Assembly: GCA_047030855.1 (NCBI GenBank) | Contig: JBKYIJ010000008.1 | Coordinates: 620,001 to 684,000 of the forward strand | Length of the DNA: 64,000 nt | Direction of reading: 5' to 3' | Source: QVMM01 sp047030855 | Lineage (GTDB): Bacteria; Bacteroidota; Bacteroidia; Bacteroidales; Dysgonomonadaceae | Shown here: positions 8,867 through 18,179 of the stretch, piece after piece | Layout of the letters: each line of letters begins with the position of its first letter | Position numbering within the stretch: the stretch's first letter is position 1 | Position numbers and translations under genes: made by a program | The notes under the pieces: model-generated | The model's input: the letters and a program-made list of their open reading frames with translations, nothing else | The model's database searches: none | Told to the model about the DNA's origin: nothing

Positions 8867-10108
8867 TTATTCAAATGTCGAAACGCTCTTTTTTATTATC
8901 TCGATACATTCTTTCAGTTGAGTTTCGGTAATAACCAAAGGCGGTGCGAATCGGATAATGTTGGTGTGCGTAGGTTTGGCAAGCAATCCGTTTTTACTTA
9001 ATTCGATACAGATGTCCCAAGCAAGATCTTTATGTCCTTCATTGTTTATAACCAAAGCATTCAAAAGACCTTTTCCTCTGACAAAAGAGGCGACTTCCGA
9101 GGTTTTACAAAACCCGTCGAGTTCCTTTCGGAACAAGGTTCCGAGTTTATATGCCTTTTCCGCTAAGTTTTCTTCTTTAACGACTTCTAAAGCCGAGATT
9201 GCGACAGCGGCAGCAATTGGATTGCCTCCAAATGTAGAACCATGTTGCCCGGGATGAATAACATCCATTATTTCGTTTCGCGAAAGGACTGCCGAAACAG
9301 GATATACACCTCCCGACAACGCTTTTCCCAAAATAAGAATATCGGGATGAACGTCTTCATAATCGCAGGCAAGTAATTTTCCCGTACGGGCTATGCCTGT
9401 CTGAACCTCATCGGCTATAAAAAGTACGTTGTGTATCTTACACAAGTCGAAGCATTTTTTCAGATAACCGTCATCAGGAACGTATGCTCCTGCTTCTCCC
9501 TGAATAGGCTCGACAAGGAAGCCGGCAATATTCTTATTTTCTTCCAACACTTTTTCAAGCGCAGAAGCATCATTATAGGGTATTACAATAAACCCGGGCG
9601 TGAAAGGACCATAGTGATTATAAGCGTCAGGATCAACAGAGAAAGACACGATGGTAGTCGTCCGTCCGTGGAAATTATTCTCACAAACTACTATCTGAGC
9701 GCTGTTTTCAGCCAAACCTTTCTTCTCATAAGCCCACTTGCGGCAAAGTTTCAGCGCAGTTTCTACAGCCTCGGCTCCGGTGTTCATCGGCAGGACTTTG
9801 TCATAGCCGAAATATCGGGTTACGAACTCTTCATAAACTCCGAGTTTGTCGTTATAAAATGCACGTGAAGTAAGCGTTAATTTTTTCGCCTGTTCTATCA
9901 GCGTATTAATGATTTTCGGGTGGCAATGCCCCTGATTAACGGCTGAATATGCCGATAAGAAATCATAATATTTTTTTCCGTCGACATCCCAGACATAAAC
10001 GCCTTCGCCCTTATCAAGTACAACAGGCAGGGGATGATAGTTATGTGCACCGTAGGTGTTTTCAAGGTTTATTAATTCTTTTGCCGATAGTTTTATATTC
10101 ATAATCAT
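8867..10108 (-). CDS. rocD: Ornithine aminotransferase
   Basis: A PLP-dependent class III aminotransferase of 413 residues (411 if the second ATG at 10102 is used). It transfers the delta-amino group of ornithine to 2-oxoglutarate, giving glutamate-5-semialdehyde. Family signatures seen are NTYGAHNYHPLPVVLDKGEG near the N-terminus, PMNTGAEAVETALKL, the NNFHGRTT segment, and LILGKALSGGVYPVSA carrying the PLP lysine at about residue 260. It sits six bases downstream of the citrulline hydrolase gene, so ornithine produced there would pass to this enzyme. A strong terminator follows. Confidence 0.95.
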   Translation of the reverse strand: MIMNIKLSAKELINLENTYGAHNYHPLPVVLDKGEGVYVWDVDGKKYYDFLSAYSAVNQGHCHPKIINTLIEQAKKLTLTSRAFYNDKLGVYEEFVTRYFGYDKVLPMNTGAEAVETALKLCRKWAYEKKGLAENSAQIVVCENNFHGRTTTIVSFSVDPDAYNHYGPFTPGFIVIPYNDASALEKVLEENKNIAGFLVEPIQGEAGAYVPDDGYLKKCFDLCKIHNVLFIADEVQTGIARTGKLLACDYEDVHPDILILGKALSGGVYPVSAVLSRNEIMDVIHPGQHGSTFGGNPIAAAVAISALEVVKEENLAEKAYKLGTLFRKELDGFCKTSEVASFVRGKGLLNALVINNEGHKDLAWDICIELSKNGLLAKPTHTNIIRFAPPLVITETQLKECIEIIKKSVSTFE

Positions 10109-10114
10109 CCGTTT

Positions 10115-11065
10115 TTAAAAATTCAACATATTCCGATTCGGAATAAACACTTCTGCCATCATGCATCTGGCACTGCCTCCTCCGTATTTCTCGATAGTCG
10201 GCAAAGGCACTGATATTATTTTATTATATTCTGATAACTTCCGAATCTGATCCTGCGTCAGAGAATCGAAAGCTGATTGCGACATAACCAAAAACGTTTT
10301 CCCATCGTTGTTCTCGACTTGTAACATATTGCCTGCAAAACTATGCATCTGTTGTTCGGTTATTTCAATGATTTCTTTGCCACTTTCGGTTAATGAAGTT
10401 TTCACCGTTTGTCTCTCCTCCACATTGTCGATTGTATCAAGGCATATAACCGCATATTTGTCGGCAACGCACATCATTACATTGGTATGATAGATCGGAA
10501 GCCTTTTTCCGTCAACAGACTGGAAAGCGTGAAAACAAACCGGCGTATAATGAAAGTCATTGCAGAATCTCAGGAAAAGGTCTTTATCCGTTCTTTCGGA
10601 GATTGCCGCATAAGCAACTTTATTGGCACGATCAAGGATCATACTCCCTGTTCCTTCCAGATATTTCCCGTCTTTCTCGGAAGCGGTATAATCCATGATC
10701 TCACGGAAAAGGAAACCGTCTTCAGCCATTTGGTTGAGTATATCGGCACGACGTTCGGCACGACGATTTTCAGCATACATAGGATATATGCCTACATATC
10801 CGTTTTCGTGAAACGATATCCAATTGTTCGGGAAAATTGAATCGGGCGTATGCGGCTCAAGCGTATCTTTCACCACGATAAGGTTCACACCTGCCGATTT
10901 CAGAGAGTCCACGAAGTTCTGAAATTCTGCAAGAGCCTTTTTCTGTATTTCATTTTCCGGTGAAGCGTCTTTTTGCTGAAAATAGTTATTTTCGGCTGTC
11001 TGATCGTTATAGCCGAATGCCACCGGCTCAACCATCAGTATCGTATTTGTCGTTTGTTTATTCAT
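10115..11065 (-). CDS. ctlX: Citrulline utilization hydrolase CtlX
   Basis: A 316-residue member of the amidinotransferase/arginine deiminase superfamily, close to CtlX, which hydrolyses citrulline to ornithine, CO2 and ammonia. Characteristic pieces are MVEPVAFGYNDQTAENNYFQ at the N-terminus, FPNNWISFHENG, the acidic LEGTGSMILDR, the histidine in IYHTNVMMCV and the nucleophilic cysteine in YGGGSARCMMAEVF, 15 residues from the end. It overlaps the upstream arginine deiminase-like gene by eight bases, implying translational coupling. The pathway role is inferred from family and neighbours. Confidence 0.88.
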   Translation of the reverse strand: MNKQTTNTILMVEPVAFGYNDQTAENNYFQQKDASPENEIQKKALAEFQNFVDSLKSAGVNLIVVKDTLEPHTPDSIFPNNWISFHENGYVGIYPMYAENRRAERRADILNQMAEDGFLFREIMDYTASEKDGKYLEGTGSMILDRANKVAYAAISERTDKDLFLRFCNDFHYTPVCFHAFQSVDGKRLPIYHTNVMMCVADKYAVICLDTIDNVEERQTVKTSLTESGKEIIEITEQQMHSFAGNMLQVENNDGKTFLVMSQSAFDSLTQDQIRKLSEYNKIISVPLPTIEKYGGGSARCMMAEVFIPNRNMLNF

Positions 11066-11978
11066 CGTTTCTTACCAATGGCAAAGTTGAACATCGGAGC
11101 AATCCGCCCATTTTAGATATTTCGTTGTAAGGTACAGTTTCGACTGTCATCCCCCACTCTTCTTCCATGTGCCTGTTTAGACGGACAAAATTCTTTTCTG
11201 ATACTACGACTTTGGGGGAAAGGGAGAAAACATTGCTGTTCATATAATACATTTCTTCCTTGGTTATTTCAAACACATTTTTTTTTCCGAAAATATCTAT
11301 TAATTGATGATAGTCTTTTTCGTGCAGGAATCCGTCTCTGTAAATAATCGCTTTTCCTTCGTTGACAGGCATAAAGGTACAATCGAGATGAAGGATTCCT
11401 TCATAAGGATTGGTGTCGTTTTTTTTCAGTTCAAGTGGAACGAACGTTTTATGAGGAAATAATTCTTTCAGAAAATTAAACGCATATATGTTCGTACGCG
11501 CAGTCTTAAAACTCGGATAATCCTCTCCCGTATAGATGCCGACAAAAACCATATCGTTGTACAGCACGACATCGCCGCCCTCGACATGGGCTTTTTCGGG
11601 AAGGTTATATATTTTATTGTAAGATATGTTGTCGTATATGACTTCATAAGCTTCCTTCTCGTTGTCCCTGTCGGGGATGATATTGGAATTTATTATTTTA
11701 TCGTCGATAACAAACGCTACGTCACGGGCAAAAACCTGATTGCAGTTTTCGAGCGTCCAAGGGCGGAATACCTGCACGTCATATTTTAACAAAACCTCCT
11801 CGAAGGCTGTCATTTCTTTGTATATTTCTTCTTCTTTGGGATATATATTTTTCAGGACGGATTCGTACGACTTGGCATCGTATGTTTCTTCCAAAGAGGG
11901 TACTTTGCCGATCGAACCCGGTTGTCCTAAAACAACGGCTTTAAGCGTAGATGTTTCATTCTTAACATTTAATATCAT
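11058..11978 (-). CDS. Arginine deiminase-like amidinohydrolase
   Basis: A 306-residue guanidino-modifying enzyme. The Cys-His-Glu set is visible: Glu in HVEGGDVVLYND, His in LHLDCTFMPVNEG and Cys in MGGLLRCSTLPL, ten residues from the end. The frame opens at 12023, but a TATCTTTG promoter box lies inside that extension and residue 16 (MILNVKNETSTLKAVVLG) begins the conserved domain, so the start at 11978 is chosen. Arginine to citrulline is the likely reaction given CtlX and ornithine aminotransferase downstream; a dimethylarginine or agmatine substrate cannot be excluded. Confidence 0.82.
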   Translation of the reverse strand: MILNVKNETSTLKAVVLGQPGSIGKVPSLEETYDAKSYESVLKNIYPKEEEIYKEMTAFEEVLLKYDVQVFRPWTLENCNQVFARDVAFVIDDKIINSNIIPDRDNEKEAYEVIYDNISYNKIYNLPEKAHVEGGDVVLYNDMVFVGIYTGEDYPSFKTARTNIYAFNFLKELFPHKTFVPLELKKNDTNPYEGILHLDCTFMPVNEGKAIIYRDGFLHEKDYHQLIDIFGKKNVFEITKEEMYYMNSNVFSLSPKVVVSEKNFVRLNRHMEEEWGMTVETVPYNEISKMGGLLRCSTLPLVRNDE

Positions 11979-11994
11979 AAAAAGGATTTTTATA

Positions 11995-12002
11995 CAAAGA
12001 TA
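11995..12002 (-). promoter_or_regulatory. -7 box of the arginine/citrulline operon
   Basis: TATCTTTG on the minus strand, 17 bases before the chosen start at 11978 and inside the longer open frame. It argues that the longer frame is not translated. Confidence 0.5.
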
Positions 12003-12042
12003 ACAAATCTCCTTAGCTGACAAAATGCAGAGTTTTCAGAAA

Positions 12043-12486
12043 CTATGCCTGCTGTTTATTCTTGAATGTAAAAAATTTGTTGGCAAAAAACTGAAGGAAA
12101 GCAATTATGATCGTAACAGACAGTTTAGAAAGATCCTGCACAGCCTTGTCATAATTTCGTGTGCTGAGCATACTTACCCAATCGGAAAAATGGGCGTCGA
12201 TAAACCTTACTCCCAACGGGAGCAAGATGCTGCTCACAACGAGACCGACGGCAGCAATTCCGAAAAAAGAAACGCCTCGTTTTATTAATTTATCCGTAGT
12301 TTTAAAAGTAAAATAACTGTTCAGCAGGAAGTTATTCAGTATAGCCAAAGTAGAGCTCATAATATGAGCCACCCAATAATTTATGCCCAAAGCATCCCTG
12401 AACAGGAAGAAAAAAAGCCAATCCACAGCCAGTCCGATGACTCCTACAATTCCGTATTTGACAAGTTGTCTAAGTGATTGATGCAC
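12043..12486 (-). CDS. GtrA-family membrane protein
   Basis: A 147-residue protein with four membrane helices and the GtrA (PF04138) pattern: LRQLVKYGIVGVIGLAVDWL in helix 1, then a segment with NNFLLNSYFTF and a terminal FFANKFFTFKN. GtrA proteins are thought to help move lipid-linked sugars across the inner membrane for surface glycan modification. It stands alone here between the arginine operon and a divergent gene. The exact substrate cannot be told. Confidence 0.85.
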   Translation of the reverse strand: MHQSLRQLVKYGIVGVIGLAVDWLFFFLFRDALGINYWVAHIMSSTLAILNNFLLNSYFTFKTTDKLIKRGVSFFGIAAVGLVVSSILLPLGVRFIDAHFSDWVSMLSTRNYDKAVQDLSKLSVTIIIAFLQFFANKFFTFKNKQQA

Positions 12487-12508
12487 GCTTTTTTGTTTAA
12501 GAACGGTG

Positions 12509-12516
12509 CAAATGTA
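12509..12516 (-). promoter_or_regulatory. -7 box for the GtrA gene
   Basis: TACATTTG on the minus strand, 22 bases before the ATG at 12486; exact fit to TAnnTTTG. Confidence 0.45.
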
Positions 12517-12619
12517 GTTGTTTTTTTGTTATTTTTTATGAATAAATACTGCAAACCTTGCCCGAATCGCGATTTTTCATTAAATTTGATTAGTATTTGA
12601 CAGAATATATCTTGCTGCA

Positions 12620-13234
12620 ATGGAGAAAAAAGTAAAATTATCTGTTTTGGGTTTTTCTTACAATCAAACACAATCGGGAACCTACGGATTGGTTATGGCT
12701 GAAGAGAAAGGAATACGCAGAATATTAATAATAGTGGGAATGCCCGAAGCACAATCCATAGCATTCAAACTGCACAATACGGAACCGCCGCGCCCTTTGT
12801 CCCACGACATTATTCAGGCACTTATCGACGAATACAATATTACCTTACAGGAGGTTTTTATTCATAAATACAACGACGGCATTTACTATTCAAAACTGAT
12901 ATTCACTGACAGCAATGGAGTATTGGTTACGTTAGATTCCCGCACGTCAGATGCCATTGCGATCGCATTGCGGACGAATTCACCTATTTATACGACCGAA
13001 GAAATAATGCAGAATTACGGATTGGTAATTACCGAGGATAACCATAATACCCTTATTGAAGATGATCTATCAACCCCTAATTTAGACAAAGAAGTATCGA
13101 ATTACTCTTTATTCTCAGAAAGTGAATTGGACAATATGCTTGCTGAGGCGATTAATGAAGAGGACTACGAACAGGCATCGACACTCCGGGACGAGATCGA
13201 AAAAAGAAAAATCTACAACAAAAAGGAAAAATAA
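12620..13234 (+). CDS. Bifunctional nuclease family protein (DUF151) with UVR motif
   Basis: A 204-residue protein. Residues about 5-135 form the DUF151 / bifunctional nuclease domain (PF02577), with the conserved RILIIVGMPEAQSIAF, PRPLSHDII and LDSRTSDAIAIALRTNSPIY stretches. The C-terminus (about 170-198) is a UvrB/UvrC-type UVR helix pair, LDNMLAEAINEEDYEQASTL. This two-domain form is usual in Bacteroidota. The true biological role is not settled; plant and bacterial relatives show nuclease activity. It is three bases upstream of rsmE and almost certainly co-transcribed with it. Confidence 0.88.
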   Translation: MEKKVKLSVLGFSYNQTQSGTYGLVMAEEKGIRRILIIVGMPEAQSIAFKLHNTEPPRPLSHDIIQALIDEYNITLQEVFIHKYNDGIYYSKLIFTDSNGVLVTLDSRTSDAIAIALRTNSPIYTTEEIMQNYGLVITEDNHNTLIEDDLSTPNLDKEVSNYSLFSESELDNMLAEAINEEDYEQASTLRDEIEKRKIYNKKEK

Positions 13235-13237
13235 AAA

Positions 13238-13942
13238 ATGGATAAAACTATTTTTTATGCGCCTGAAATTCTTTCATCCAACATCCTTCCGCAAGAAGAA
13301 GCGCAACACTGCATAAAAGTACTTCGTAATAAAGAAGGGGATGAAATACTGATAACCGACGGAAGGGGACATTTTTTCGATTCGATTATCGTGCAGGCAA
13401 ACCCAAAACAATGCCTGATCGAAATAAAAGAAAAAAAGGATGCATCGAAAGAATGGAACTTTTATCTGCAAATAGCACTTGCCCCTACAAAAAATACGGA
13501 CCGAACCGAATGGTTCGCCGAAAAAGCTACTGAGATTGGCATAGACCACATATCCCTATTGAAATGCAGATACTCGGAACGCAAAGAACTGAAATTGTCG
13601 AGAATTGAAAAAATCCTTGTTTCGGCCATGAAGCAATCACAAAAAGCGGTATTGCCTCAACTGGATGAAATGCAATCTTTCCCCGACTTCATAAAACAAC
13701 CTTTTGACGGGCGTAAATATATCGCTCATTGCTATGACGGAGAGAAACCTCTTTTAAAGGAAATATATAATAAAGCAGAAAATGCTTTGATACTCATTGG
13801 TCCCGAAGGAGATTTCAGTGAAGAAGAAGTCAGTCTGGCAATAAAAAACGGTTTTAAACCCATTAGTTTAGGAAACAGCAGATTACGAACCGAAACAGCA
13901 GCATTGGCTGCCTGCCACACGATACATGTGCTGAATCAATAA
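13238..13942 (+). CDS. rsmE: 16S rRNA (uracil1498-N3)-methyltransferase
   Basis: A 234-residue SPOUT-class methyltransferase that methylates U1498 of 16S rRNA in the assembled 30S subunit using SAM. An N-terminal PUA-like domain (about 1-70, with EEAQHCIKVLRNKEGDEI) is followed by the knotted SPOUT domain. Visible motifs are APTKNTDRTEWFAEKATEIG, LIGPEGDFSEEE (about 187-198) and ISLGNSRLRTETAAL, which form the SAM-binding knot. It overlaps nothing but follows the DUF151 gene by three bases and converges with the next gene. Confidence 0.93.
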   Translation: MDKTIFYAPEILSSNILPQEEAQHCIKVLRNKEGDEILITDGRGHFFDSIIVQANPKQCLIEIKEKKDASKEWNFYLQIALAPTKNTDRTEWFAEKATEIGIDHISLLKCRYSERKELKLSRIEKILVSAMKQSQKAVLPQLDEMQSFPDFIKQPFDGRKYIAHCYDGEKPLLKEIYNKAENALILIGPEGDFSEEEVSLAIKNGFKPISLGNSRLRTETAALAACHTIHVLNQ

Positions 13943-13954
13943 ATTTGCAATTCG

Positions 13955-15016
13955 TTATTTCGCTTTTTTGCGGTAAAAAGTACCGAATGGAAAATAATGT
14001 GCTTTCTTCCGCATCTTCAGTTTTCTGAACAGATTCAGAGGTTTTTTCTTTAATTTGCCTTTGTAATTCTTTTCAAAATCATCAACAGCGTCTAAAATAC
14101 GGGCGGAAGACTTGCCGTCACGGTAAGGATGAACCTGATCCATAAAGTTTCTTATGTTCTCCATCAGATCGGCAGGCTTCGACAATGCTTTTTCAATTGC
14201 GGCTTCCAGCATTTCAGGGTTGTCTATGTCAATCAGGTGATCGGCAGGAAAGGTGTTTTTGTACGTCACGGCAGGTTTATCCAGCCATAAAAATTCATAT
14301 ATCACGGACGAAGTATCGCTCAACATCACATCTGCCTCCCTGAACAGTTGTAACTTGTCGTCAACCTCGCTGAATACAACATTATCATGTTCACTTGCCA
14401 GATGCTTGTATTTGTCGATAGTTTCCCGATCCATTTTCGGATGAAAAGAAAAATACCATTTCCAGTCTTTTTCCTTTATCAGCTTTTCTATCGCATCATA
14501 AAGATCGGCAGCCGAATTCAGTTTATGGGTAAATGTCGGGGCATATATAACAGTCGGCTTTTCGTGCGAAAGAAGAGACGTTTTGTCGGGCGTATAATCG
14601 TCAAATTTGCTCCAGCCAGTTTCTGCAACTTTAAAAAAAAACCGTATTCCATTTCCAATTCTTTGAAATGCGGGGTGAACAAGCTGCTTGTAGTACAATA
14701 CAGATCAAACAATCCGCGTATTTTATAATGATCGCCATAATCCGTACGTTTATAATATAAACCGTGAAAAACCTCAACTTTTATTCCGGGAAAAAAATCA
14801 TAGATATAATTTCCGGGAGCAAAAAACAGCCATTGGATCGTAATCAATAACCTCTTTCACCGAACGGAGACGTTTCTCCCCTTCGCGTAAACATTCGGGA
14901 CACGAGTCCTCTATAAACCATGCAACATCGCCGCCGCGCCGCCGTATTTCGTTCTGAATAGGGCGTAAAATCGGATAAGAGTATGTCAGGGAAACAAACA
15001 GTAAATATTTTTTCAT
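13955..15016 (-). pseudogene. CDP-glycerol glycerophosphotransferase-like protein, two frame breaks
   Basis: Three minus-strand frames join into one protein of about 350 residues: 15016 to about 14826, about 14821 to 14640, then about 14633 to 13955. The breaks fall exactly in an A6 run (14821-14826) and an A9 run (14633-14641), where one base would restore continuity. The C-terminal part has the Glyphos_transf (PF04464) signatures VIYAPTFTHK, SFHPKMDRETI, SDTSSVIYEFLWLDKPAV and VHPYRDGKSSARI. Such enzymes transfer glycerol-phosphate or related groups to surface polymers. Either a sequencing artefact, a true pseudogene or a phase-variable gene; artefact is favoured. Confidence 0.8.
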
Positions 15017-15044
15017 AAAAGTTGCAGGTTACATTACATAAATA

Positions 15045-15072
15045 CAAAAGTATCAAAAAAAAGGTATTTTTG
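15045..15072. promoter_or_regulatory. Back-to-back -7 boxes
   Basis: A minus-strand TACTTTTG (15045-15052) serves the glycerophosphotransferase-like gene. A plus-strand TATTTTTG (15065-15072) lies 21 bases before the methyltransferase start at 15094. The pair supports that later start rather than the ATG at 15022. Confidence 0.45.
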
Positions 15073-15093
15073 TATATTGATTTTTTTGGGCAG

Positions 15094-15726
15094 ATGACAG
15101 AACAATTGGAAAAGTATATATTATCGCACATAGATCAGGAAAGCGATCTTTTGAAACAACTGGACAGGGATGCACACGTCAATCTTCTTCGTCCGCGTAT
15201 GCTGTCGGGACATTTACAGGGAAAAATACTGAAAATGTTTTGCCGAATGATCCAACCTAAACAGATTCTGGAAATCGGCACTTACACAGGATATGCCGCA
15301 CTTTGCCTTGCGGAAGGATCGCCCGACGATGCCGAAATTCACACGATAGAAATGAACGACGAACTGGAGGATTTCATCATGAAGCATTTGCATAAATCAA
15401 AACTGAAAGACAAAATCCATCTCTATATCGGCGATGCTCTGGAAATAATCCCGACGATAGATACGACATTCGATCTTGTATTCATAGATGCGAATAAGAG
15501 GCATTATATAGAATATTACAACTCGGTTTTCGACAAAGTGTGTTCAGGCGGGCTTATATTGGCGGATAATACGCTTTGGGACGGAAAAGTTCTCGAAACG
15601 CCCCATCATACTGACAAACAAACAATCGGAATACAGGAGTTTAACGACATGCTTGCTCAGGACACAAGGGTAGAAAAAGTAATATTGCCCATACGTGACG
15701 GACTGACAATGATTTGGAAAAAATAA
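15094..15726 (+). CDS. Class I SAM-dependent O-methyltransferase (family 3)
   Basis: A 210-residue methyltransferase of the O-methyltransferase family 3 (PF01596), related to catechol/caffeoyl-CoA methyltransferases. The SAM-binding glycine loop is LEIGTYTGYAALCLA (about residue 58), followed by IHTIEMNDELEDF, DLVFIDANKRHYIEYY and LILADNTLWDGKV, where the metal-binding Asp/Asn residues lie. The frame opens earlier at 15022, but MTEQLEKYILSH at 15094 matches the family start and follows a promoter box. Substrate unknown; this is a common single gene in Bacteroidota. Confidence 0.88.
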   Translation: MTEQLEKYILSHIDQESDLLKQLDRDAHVNLLRPRMLSGHLQGKILKMFCRMIQPKQILEIGTYTGYAALCLAEGSPDDAEIHTIEMNDELEDFIMKHLHKSKLKDKIHLYIGDALEIIPTIDTTFDLVFIDANKRHYIEYYNSVFDKVCSGGLILADNTLWDGKVLETPHHTDKQTIGIQEFNDMLAQDTRVEKVILPIRDGLTMIWKK

Positions 15727-15752
15727 TATTTCCGACAAAACACATTTAGCAT

Positions 15753-15760
15753 TATATTTG
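15753..15760 (+). promoter_or_regulatory. -7 box for rbfA
   Basis: TATATTTG 25 bases before the rbfA ATG at 15786; exact TAnnTTTG match. Confidence 0.5.
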
Positions 15761-15785
15761 TGTAATATATATGTAATCGACAGAA

Positions 15786-16148
15786 ATGGAAACAACAAGA
15801 CAACAAAAAATAAACAGGCTGATTCAGAAAGAACTGAGCGAGATTTTTCTGCTACAAACAAAAAAAATGCCCGGAATACTTATCTCCGTAAGTGCAGTAA
15901 GAGTAAGCCCCGATCTGGGAATTGCCAAAGCATACCTGAGTATCTTCCCCTCCGAAAAAGGAAAAGAACTTATGGAAAACATCAAGGCTAATTCCAAAGC
16001 CATCCGATACGACTTAGGGCAAAGGGTAGGAAAACAGTTGAGAGTGATTCCTGAACTTACATTCTTCATCGACGATTCTCTCGATTATCTTGAAAAGATC
16101 GACAAGTTGCTCGATAAGGATAAGGACAAAAACGAAAGTAAGGATTGA
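15786..16148 (+). CDS. rbfA: Ribosome-binding factor A
   Basis: A 120-residue KH-fold protein that binds the free 30S subunit and helps mature the 5' end of 16S rRNA. Family motifs are RQQKINRLIQKELSEIFLLQ at the start, ILISVSAVRVSPDLGIAKAY (about 37-56), and RVGKQLRVIPELTFFIDDSL in the C-terminal half. Length is normal. Its stop TGA overlaps the TTG start of the permease gene that follows, so the two are translationally coupled. Confidence 0.95.
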   Translation: METTRQQKINRLIQKELSEIFLLQTKKMPGILISVSAVRVSPDLGIAKAYLSIFPSEKGKELMENIKANSKAIRYDLGQRVGKQLRVIPELTFFIDDSLDYLEKIDKLLDKDKDKNESKD

Positions 16149-17362
16149 ACCTGTCGTTTTACATAGCTAAAAGATATTTATTCTCAAAGAAATCACACAA
16201 CGCAATCAACGTGATCTCTTTAATATCGGTATGCGGAATAGCCATTGCCACAATGGCAATGATATGTACGCTTTCAGTTTTTAACGGCTTTACCGACATA
16301 GCCGTTAAATCTTTCAACACGATAGATCCCGATCTTAAAATAACCGCAAAAAAAGGGAAAACGCTGAATCCTGATGCTCCCGAACTGCAAAGCATCAGAC
16401 AACTGGCAGGAGTAAAATACATATCCGAAACGATTGAAGAAAATGCGTTGCTCAGGTATGAGGACAGGCAATCTCCCGTATTAATAAAAGGCGTTTCGGA
16501 AAATTTCGAACAAATGTCAAAAATTGATGCCGTTATTTTGGACGGGCATTTCGCATTGCAGGAAGGCGACGTACAATACGGAATTATAGGTGCGGGGCTT
16601 GCCGTCAATCTTGGCATAAGGGCAAACTTTGTAGCACCGATAGAAATATATGCCCCAAAACGGAATGTACGGGTAAATCTCGCCAACCCCACAACGGCAT
16701 TTGCACGGGAATATATCTATCCGGCGGGGGTATTTGCCATTAATCAGCAAAAATATGACGATCAGGTATTGTTCATATCGCTTGATCTGGCACGGAAATT
16801 ATTTCGCTACGAAACGGAAGCAACCTCTTTAGACATAAAACTCTCCAACCCTGAGGATATATCCTCGATAAAAAAAGAAATAAAATCTGCCATAGGCGAC
16901 AACTATAATGTAAAAGACAGGTTTGAACAGCAGGAAGAGGCTTTCAGAATGGTAAATATCGAAAAATGGGTTACGTTTTTCATCCTGTTCTTCATCCTTA
17001 TTATTGCAGTATTCAACATAATAGGATCGCTGTCCATGCTGATTCTCGACAAAAAAGAGGACATTCTTATTCTGCGAAACTTAGGAGCAGATAATAAATT
17101 GATTCTGAAAATATTTACTTTCGAAGGATGGATGATAAGCCTCTCGGGAGCCGTAACAGGGCTCTTGATCGGATTAACCCTATGCCTTCTGCAACAATAT
17201 GTAGGATTGCTCAAATTAGGCAGCTCGCCCGGAGCATTTATTGTTGAATATTATCCCGTCGTTACCAAGCTGTCCGATATTGCGATAGTTTTCGTATCAG
17301 TTCTTCTGATAGGATTATTAGCCGTATTATATCCAGTTAACAGCCTTCGTAGGAATTTATGA
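16145..17362 (+). CDS. LolC/LolE-like ABC transporter permease
   Basis: A 405-residue inner-membrane permease of the LolCE/FtsX group, which extracts lipoproteins from the inner membrane. The first helix follows the conserved N-terminus FYIAKRYLFSKKSHNAINVI; a long periplasmic MacB_PCD domain and three C-terminal helices follow, with DKKEDILILRNLGAD as the coupling loop. The start is a TTG at 16145 that overlaps the rbfA stop (TTGA). The conserved N-terminus needs this start, since the next in-frame Met lies inside the first helix. No Lol ATPase is encoded nearby. Confidence 0.85.
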   Translation: MNLSFYIAKRYLFSKKSHNAINVISLISVCGIAIATMAMICTLSVFNGFTDIAVKSFNTIDPDLKITAKKGKTLNPDAPELQSIRQLAGVKYISETIEENALLRYEDRQSPVLIKGVSENFEQMSKIDAVILDGHFALQEGDVQYGIIGAGLAVNLGIRANFVAPIEIYAPKRNVRVNLANPTTAFAREYIYPAGVFAINQQKYDDQVLFISLDLARKLFRYETEATSLDIKLSNPEDISSIKKEIKSAIGDNYNVKDRFEQQEEAFRMVNIEKWVTFFILFFILIIAVFNIIGSLSMLILDKKEDILILRNLGADNKLILKIFTFEGWMISLSGAVTGLLIGLTLCLLQQYVGLLKLGSSPGAFIVEYYPVVTKLSDIAIVFVSVLLIGLLAVLYPVNSLRRNL

Positions 17363-17437
17363 TCCCGAGTCAAGTTTTAACATTAATATATCGTAACGTT
17401 TTTATTAAATATTACCATAATTTTAATATTTTAATAC

Positions 17438-17445
17438 TAAATTTG
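17438..17445 (+). promoter_or_regulatory. -7 box for the phosphate transport pair
   Basis: TAAATTTG, matching TAnnTTTG, about 75 bases before the DUF47 gene. Confidence 0.4.
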
Positions 17446-17520
17446 CAGTGAATTTACGATAGATAGTGATTATCTTACTGATTTACAATACTTTTAAGTA
17501 TAGATTCATTTTAAACCTAT

Positions 17521-18168
17521 ATGAAGAATAACTTATTCGAGCGTTTCTTGCCTAAGGAAAACAAATTTTTTCTCCTGCTCAGCGAAATGGCAGACGTCAT
17601 TCTTAAAGCCTCACAATTAATGGTTGAATGCGTACAACTTTCCGATCATGACAAAATTGTGGAAGCTTACAAAAAAATCAAGGAACAAGAGCGTCGTGGC
17701 GACAGTCTGCAAGGGCAAGTTTTTGATGAATTGAACAATACTTTTATTACGCCGTTCGACAGGGAAGATATAGATCATCTGTCAAGTCGTATGGATGACG
17801 TGACGGACAACATTAACAGTTGCGCAAAAAGAATAATGTTGTACAATCCGAAGACAATCCCCGAGAGTGCCAAACAATTGGCTCTTTTGGTTCAGGCTTC
17901 TGCCGAATGCCTTACTAAAGCGATCAGCGAATTGGATATGCTGAAAAAGAACCCTGTGCCGATCACCGAATACTGCCAACAACTGCACGATATCGAGAAC
18001 CGGGCTGACGATGTATATGAACATTTTCTTATAGACCTTTTCGAAAATGAAACGGATGCCATTGAGGTTATTAAATTGAAAGACATCCTGCATGAACTGG
18101 AAAGAGCAACAGACTCTGCCGAAACAGTGGGTAAAATAATAAAAACGATCATAGTTAAATACTCATAA
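17521..18168 (+). CDS. DUF47 family PhoU-like protein
   Basis: A 215-residue all-helical protein of the DUF47 (PF01865) group, distantly related to PhoU. Typical pieces are LLSEMADVILKASQLM, the charged QERRGDSLQGQVFDELNNTF segment, DREDIDHLSSRMDDV and the C-terminal HELERATDSAETVGKIIKTI. The acidic residues bind metal clusters in PhoU relatives. It precedes a PiT phosphate transporter gene by 11 bases, the common pit operon arrangement, in which it is thought to control uptake by the transporter. Confidence 0.9.
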   Translation: MKNNLFERFLPKENKFFLLLSEMADVILKASQLMVECVQLSDHDKIVEAYKKIKEQERRGDSLQGQVFDELNNTFITPFDREDIDHLSSRMDDVTDNINSCAKRIMLYNPKTIPESAKQLALLVQASAECLTKAISELDMLKKNPVPITEYCQQLHDIENRADDVYEHFLIDLFENETDAIEVIKLKDILHELERATDSAETVGKIIKTIIVKYS

Positions 18169-18179
18169 CAGAACAAACG

